The translations under genes were made by a program, and so were the position numbers. Shown in pieces: positions 60,140 through 64,000 of a stretch of DNA of 64,000 nucleotides. The first letter of the stretch is position 1. Every line of letters begins with the position of its first letter. Location of the stretch: NCBI RefSeq assembly GCF_030406725.1, contig NZ_CP129107.1, positions 186,001 to 250,000 of the forward strand, read 5' to 3'. The notes below the pieces were generated by a model, which had not been told where the DNA came from, searched no databases, and saw nothing but the letters and a program-made list of their open reading frames with translations. This DNA comes from Alteriqipengyuania flavescens. GTDB lineage: Bacteria > Pseudomonadota > Alphaproteobacteria > Sphingomonadales > Sphingomonadaceae.

Positions 60140-61447
60140 ATGAGCGTTCTGGACGACCTCCTCCATTATTCCGGCGCATCGCAGCTGGGCCGCCGCGATG
60201 CGCTCGACCGCTTCAGCGTCCAAATACCGCTGCTCGTCGTGATTACCTTGGCGGTCCAGATTGCCGTGGTCGTCTTCGCCCTGCCCGACGCGTTGCTGAG
60301 CCGCACCACAAGCAACACATTGAGCGCAACCTTCGCCGCCAACGTACTGTCCATGCTTGTGTATCGCGAGATGCGCCGAGTGCCGGGTACGCGGCGCGTT
60401 GCCTCGATCTTGCCCGCGTTTCTCGTAAACTACCTCGTGCTGATCCTGATAATCCTGATCGCCCGCGTACCGTACAGCTCGATCCTGGGCGCCATCGGGT
60501 TCGTAGTCGGTTTCAGCCTGACATGGATCCTCAACGCGCGCGCCCGCTCGCAATACAAGAGCATTTCCATGTTCTATGTGCCGAGCGACCGCACAGTGGC
60601 GTTTTGCGAAGAGCTGCGCGACATCGATTTCCACCGCCTTGAAAGCCCCGAGGATCTTGCCAGGGTCGACGACAATCCGGTCGTGGTCGATTTGCGCGAA
60701 GATCTCGACAGCGATTGGGAGCGGGCAATAGCGAGCGCCGTGGTGCGCGGGGTCAGCGTTTTCCATGTGAAGCAGCTGCGGGAATCGCTGACCGGAATGG
60801 TCCGCATCGATGCGATGTCGGAAAATTCCTTCGGTACATTGCAGCCTTCTTCCAGCTATCTGCATGCAAAGCGCGTGATCGACATGCTGGTTTCGGTCCC
60901 GACCCTGATCCTTCTCTCGCCGATCATGCTTGTCGTCGCCATTGCGATCCGGCTGGACTCGCCGGGACCGGCGATCTTTCGGCACCAGCGCATGGGGCAT
61001 CGCGGTGTACCCTTCCACACGCTGAAATTTCGCACCATGGTAACGCGGGCGCCTGACGGCTTGGACCGCGACAGCCAGATGACGCAGGCGTCCGATCCGC
61101 GGATTACCCGCATCGGTCGTTTCCTGCGCAAGACCCGGCTCGACGAAATGCCGCAATTGATCAACGTCATTCGCGGCGAGATGAGTCTGATCGGCCCGCG
61201 ACCGGAAGCGATGGCGCTGTCGAAATGGTATGACGAGAATCTCGATTTCTACGAGTATCGCCATATCGTGCGGCCCGGGGTGACCGGATGGGCGCAGGTC
61301 AACCAAGGGCACGTCACGCAACTGGACGACGTCTTCGTCAAGCTGCAGTACGACTTCTATTACATCAAGAATATCTCGGCTTGGCTCGACCTGCTGATCT
61401 TGTTCCGCACGCTGCAGGTCATGGTTTCGGGCAAGGGCGCGGTCTGA
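60140..61447 (+). CDS. priming sugar transferase (WbaP/WcaJ-like polyprenyl-phosphate glycosylphosphotransferase)
   Basis: 435 residues. Three to four N-terminal membrane segments, a flavin/CoA-like middle domain, then the conserved bacterial sugar transferase domain from about residue 245: HAKRVIDMLVSVPTLI, LDSPGPAIFRHQRMG, TLKFRTM, LRKTRLDEMPQLINVIRGE and MSLIGPRPEAM. Attaches the first sugar-1-phosphate to undecaprenyl phosphate. ATG 60140 comes after an 86-base gap, so it may have its own promoter. Convergent with the dehydrogenase gene. Confidence 0.92.
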   Translation: MSVLDDLLHYSGASQLGRRDALDRFSVQIPLLVVITLAVQIAVVVFALPDALLSRTTSNTLSATFAANVLSMLVYREMRRVPGTRRVASILPAFLVNYLVLILIILIARVPYSSILGAIGFVVGFSLTWILNARARSQYKSISMFYVPSDRTVAFCEELRDIDFHRLESPEDLARVDDNPVVVDLREDLDSDWERAIASAVVRGVSVFHVKQLRESLTGMVRIDAMSENSFGTLQPSSSYLHAKRVIDMLVSVPTLILLSPIMLVVAIAIRLDSPGPAIFRHQRMGHRGVPFHTLKFRTMVTRAPDGLDRDSQMTQASDPRITRIGRFLRKTRLDEMPQLINVIRGEMSLIGPRPEAMALSKWYDENLDFYEYRHIVRPGVTGWAQVNQGHVTQLDDVFVKLQYDFYYIKNISAWLDLLILFRTLQVMVSGKGAV

Positions 61448-61450
61448 CCC

Positions 61451-62905
61451 CTATCGCCGCGGCAGCGCTTCGCCGATGCCGCCGAAGTGGAGCGCCTTGA
61501 TCTCTACGTATTCCTCCACCCCGTACTTGCTGCCTTCGCGCCCGAAGCCGGATTCCTTCACGCCGCCGAAAGGCGCAAGTTCGGTGGAGACGCTGGGCGC
61601 GTTGATGCCGACCATGCCGTATTCCAGCGCTTCCGCCACCCGCCAGATGCGGCCGATGTCGCGGCTGTAGAAATAGGCGGCGAGACCGACGGCGGTGTCG
61701 TTCGCGATCTCCATCGCCTCCTCGTCGCTCGAGAAGCGGAAAACAGGCGCGATCGGCCCGAAGATTTCCTCTTCGGCCAGCCGCATGTCGGTGGTGGCGC
61801 CGTCGATGATGCCGGGGCGGTAGAACCAGCCGTCCCTGCCCTCCATCCGGCCACCGCCGATCAGTTCGCCGCCCCTGGAGGTCGCGTCCTCCACCAGCTC
61901 CTCGACCTTGTCGACCGCGGCCTCTTCCACCAGCGGGCCGATCTCCATGTCGTCGTCCAGCCCGTCGCCGACCTTCAGCGCGGCCACGGCATCGCGGAAC
62001 TTCGCCATGAATTCGTCATAGATGCCATCCTGCACCATCACCCGGTTCGCGCAGACGCAGGTCTGGCCCGCATTGCGGAACTTGCATGCGATCGCGCCTT
62101 CGACGGCCGCATCGATATCGGCATCGTCGAACACGATGAAAGGCGCGTTGCCGCCCAGCTCCATCGATAGTTTCTTCAATGTGGAGGCGGACTGTTCGGC
62201 CAGGATCTTGCCGACCTTGGTGGATCCGGTGAAGCTGAGCTTGCGCACAGTGGAAGACTTGCACAGCTCTTCCCCCACGGTGGCCGCATCGCTGCTGGTC
62301 AGGGTGATGAAGGCATCTTCGGGCACGCCGGCCTCGTGCGCCAGCTTCATGATCGCCAGCGCGCACAGGGGCGTGAGGGCGGCGGGCTTCACCACCACGG
62401 TGCAGCCGGCGGCCAGCGCGGGGCTGATTTTGCGGGTGATCATGGCGATGGGGAAATTCCACGGCGTGATCGCCGCGACCACGCCGACCGCCTGCTTGAT
62501 CACCACCATCCGCTTGTCGGTATCGTGGCTGGGGATATGGTCGCCGTAGACCCGCTTGGCCTCTTCCCCGAACCATTCGACGAAGCTGGCGCCGTATTCC
62601 ACTTCGCCGCGGCTCTCGGTAATGACCTTGCCTTGTTCCAGCGTCATCAGCCGGGCTAGGTCTTCCTTGCGTGCCATGATGGCTTCGAACCAGGCGCGCA
62701 GGATATCGGCGCGCTCCTTCACGTTGCGATCGCGCCAGTCCGGCAGGGCGGCCTCTGCCCGGCCGATCGCGTCGCGGACGTCGTCGGCCTTGCAATCCTT
62801 CACATAGGCGAGATGCGACAGGTCGGACGGATTGGTCACCTCCACCCCTTCGCCGGTCAGGAAATCCTTCAGCAGGTCGTGGGCCGGCAGGTCAGTGGCT
62901 TTCAT
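61451..62905 (-). CDS. gabD: NAD(P)-dependent succinate-semialdehyde dehydrogenase
   Basis: 484 residues, aldehyde dehydrogenase superfamily. TPWNFPIAMITRKISPALAAG, FTGSTKVGKIL, the catalytic Glu in KLSMELGGNAPFIVFDDAD (in part) and catalytic Cys in NAGQTCVCANRV match the GabD class (CVCANR). Converts succinic semialdehyde to succinate. ATG 62905 follows CGGAG. Single gene. Confidence 0.93.
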   Translation of the reverse strand: MKATDLPAHDLLKDFLTGEGVEVTNPSDLSHLAYVKDCKADDVRDAIGRAEAALPDWRDRNVKERADILRAWFEAIMARKEDLARLMTLEQGKVITESRGEVEYGASFVEWFGEEAKRVYGDHIPSHDTDKRMVVIKQAVGVVAAITPWNFPIAMITRKISPALAAGCTVVVKPAALTPLCALAIMKLAHEAGVPEDAFITLTSSDAATVGEELCKSSTVRKLSFTGSTKVGKILAEQSASTLKKLSMELGGNAPFIVFDDADIDAAVEGAIACKFRNAGQTCVCANRVMVQDGIYDEFMAKFRDAVAALKVGDGLDDDMEIGPLVEEAAVDKVEELVEDATSRGGELIGGGRMEGRDGWFYRPGIIDGATTDMRLAEEEIFGPIAPVFRFSSDEEAMEIANDTAVGLAAYFYSRDIGRIWRVAEALEYGMVGINAPSVSTELAPFGGVKESGFGREGSKYGVEEYVEIKALHFGGIGEALPRR

Positions 62906-62960
62906 GGTGTTCTCCGAAAGGTCTCTCGGAAGACACAGCGCGCGGGCGCGGACAGCGTTC

Positions 62961-63415
62961 CTAAAGCTCGCCGATCCAGAACTGCATCGTGTGGTCGGTC
63001 GGCTGTTCGTCGCCGATCTCCTTCCACTCGAATGTCGTGACGAGGCCCTTGAGGGGGCGATAGCCCCGCTCACCCCAGAATTCTTCCTGCGCGCGATAAT
63101 CGTCGGGGCGGCGCCGGCGATGGCCCTTGCGCACCACGGCGCAAAAGACGGCCCGGTCGGCGCCGCATCGCCGTGCGTGCTCTTCCCTCAGGTCGAAGAA
63201 GCGGTGGCCGCGCCCACGATCTCGCGCCCGTCGAAGGCCGGGACCTGCGCCGAGTCGGGCGCATTGGAAAAGTCGGAAAGATAGCGCCGCTCCTGATCCG
63301 CATCGCCATCGTAACAATATGGATATTCACGGAATACGGCGATACGCAGCCTGGCGAGGTCAGGCATGCGGGCGGCGATTTCCGCCCCCGTGAGCGGACG
63401 CACATCTATCGGCAC
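62961..63415 (-). pseudogene. GNAT acetyltransferase gene with internal deletion
   Basis: The N-terminal part from GTG 63415 ([30 protein letters not shown]) stops at [11 protein letters not shown]. The C-terminal part is in another frame: [19 protein letters not shown] to TMQFWIGEL. The middle 35-40 residues, including most of the acetyl-CoA loop (normally QxxGxG/A), are missing. The junction sits at GCGGTGGCCGCGCCC (63201-63215), which fits recombination between short repeats. Both halves resemble one phosphinothricin-acetyltransferase-like GNAT. Confidence 0.75.
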
Positions 63416-63607
63416 AGTAAGGCGACCATACTCCTGTCCGCGCCCGCACCCCAATTTGGGTCGGGCCCGTCACATTCGCGCCCCGCGCGGTCATTGCCTT
63501 GGCAGGTCACTTCGCCTAAGGCGGGGCCATCCGCCCCGGCATGCCCAGCACCCCTTGCACGGCCCGCCGGGGCGCAGTGTTTTCTCCTCCCGAAGAAGGG
63601 TAATGCC

Positions 63608-64000
63608 ATGTCCCGCCGCCGCCAGATCTACGAAGGCAAGGCCAAGATCCTGTACGAAGGGCCGGAGCCCGGCACCATCATCCAGTATTTCAAGGACGAT
63701 GCTACAGCCTTCAACGCCCAGAAGAAGGGCACGATCAACGGCAAGGGCGTGATCAACAATCGCATCAGCGAACATGTGTTCACGCGTCTGTCGCACATCG
63801 GCATCCCCACCCACTTCATCCGCCGCCTCAACATGCGCGAGCAGCTGGTCCGTCAATGCGAGATCATCCCGATCGAAGTGGTCGTGCGCAACGTTGCCGC
63901 CGGCTCCATTTCCAAGCGCCTCGGCATCGAGGAAGGCGAACCGCTGCCGCACACGCTGCTGGAATATTACTACAAGGACGATGCGCTGGGCGATCCACTG
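63608..64000 (+). CDS. purC: phosphoribosylaminoimidazole-succinocarboxamide synthase, N-terminal part
   Basis: SAICAR synthetase of purine synthesis, joining aspartate to CAIR with ATP. The first 131 codons are present and the gene is cut by the window end. [44 protein letters not shown] and [11 protein letters not shown] are family motifs. GAAGAAGGG precedes ATG 63608. The 190 bases upstream hold no gene that I can support. Confidence 0.95.
   Translation, partial: MSRRRQIYEGKAKILYEGPEPGTIIQYFKDDATAFNAQKKGTINGKGVINNRISEHVFTRLSHIGIPTHFIRRLNMREQLVRQCEIIPIEVVVRNVAAGSISKRLGIEEGEPLPHTLLEYYYKDDALGDPL

Noticed and set aside
63416-63607. Riboswitch before purC
   Set aside because: There is a GC-rich inverted stretch but no purine or other known riboswitch core.

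Overview
The window (64 kb, high GC, densely packed genes with many 1-8 base overlaps) looks like a chromosome segment of an alphaproteobacterium of the order Sphingomonadales, most likely an Erythrobacteraceae-type organism. The reasons are the block pckA / chvI-chvG-hprK-rapZ-EIIA-HPr, the bolA / J-domain protein / cobS neighbourhood, a TonB-dependent receptor with low-complexity insertions, short-form HisG, K+-independent H+-pyrophosphatase and frequent GTG/TTG starts. This is inference from gene content and gene order; no 16S rRNA is present.

Layout. 1-6127: PEP carboxykinase (cut by the left edge), divergent from a ChvI/ChvG two-component system fused in one transcription unit to a regulatory phosphotransferase system (HprK, RapZ, EIIA, HPr) and an rRNA/tRNA methyltransferase. 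6178-16504: housekeeping genes (rmuC, a Cys-rich copper-storage-like protein, def, recR, fmt, truA, a quinone-reductase-like dehydrogenase, PBP1A, cobS). 16559-20796: accessory detoxification-type genes (DUF2236, HxlR regulator, DUF1428, VOC, GST, SRPBCC, one broken gene) lying between cobS and the J-domain gene. 20793-25037: J-domain protein and a translationally coupled bolA-GST-pirin-SDR-hydrolase run. 25066-34974: a frameshifted DUF2332 gene, hisG-hisD-nusB-thiL, a membrane desaturase/hydroxylase with a small membrane partner, hppA, a broken cupin gene and tesB. 34978-42229: uvrC, a secreted protein, two flavoenzymes, and a wax-ester-synthase/DGAT-like acyltransferase coupled to an alpha/beta hydrolase. 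42230-47256: a large TonB-dependent receptor, then infA-maf-RNase E/G-yacG. 47395-61447: tRNA-Phe followed by an exopolysaccharide cluster of the Wzx/Wzy type (flippase, two O-antigen-ligase family proteins, two glycosyltransferases, pyruvyl- and sulfotransferase, export lipoprotein, tyrosine autokinase, priming sugar transferase, one unrecognised membrane protein). 61451-64000: succinate-semialdehyde dehydrogenase, a deleted GNAT gene, and the start of purC.

The most unusual signal is a family of four intergenic elements (9473, 11875, 13150, 29553), each about 75-120 bases. They share outer CCCACCCC/GGGGTGGG arms, a CCCTCC..GGAGGG hairpin, and a second hairpin whose sequence differs in every copy while its base pairing is kept. 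That is strong evidence that the fold is selected. Other notable points are five broken genes with single visible lesions (an 8-G tract frameshift, two in-frame amber codons, two deletion scars), an SRPBCC gene that seems to start on ATA, a WS/DGAT enzyme with a histone-H1-like lysine/alanine tail, and an HxlR-type palindromic operator. No CRISPR array, prophage, insertion sequence, rRNA or classical defence system was seen. No stretch longer than about 300 bases lacks a gene.
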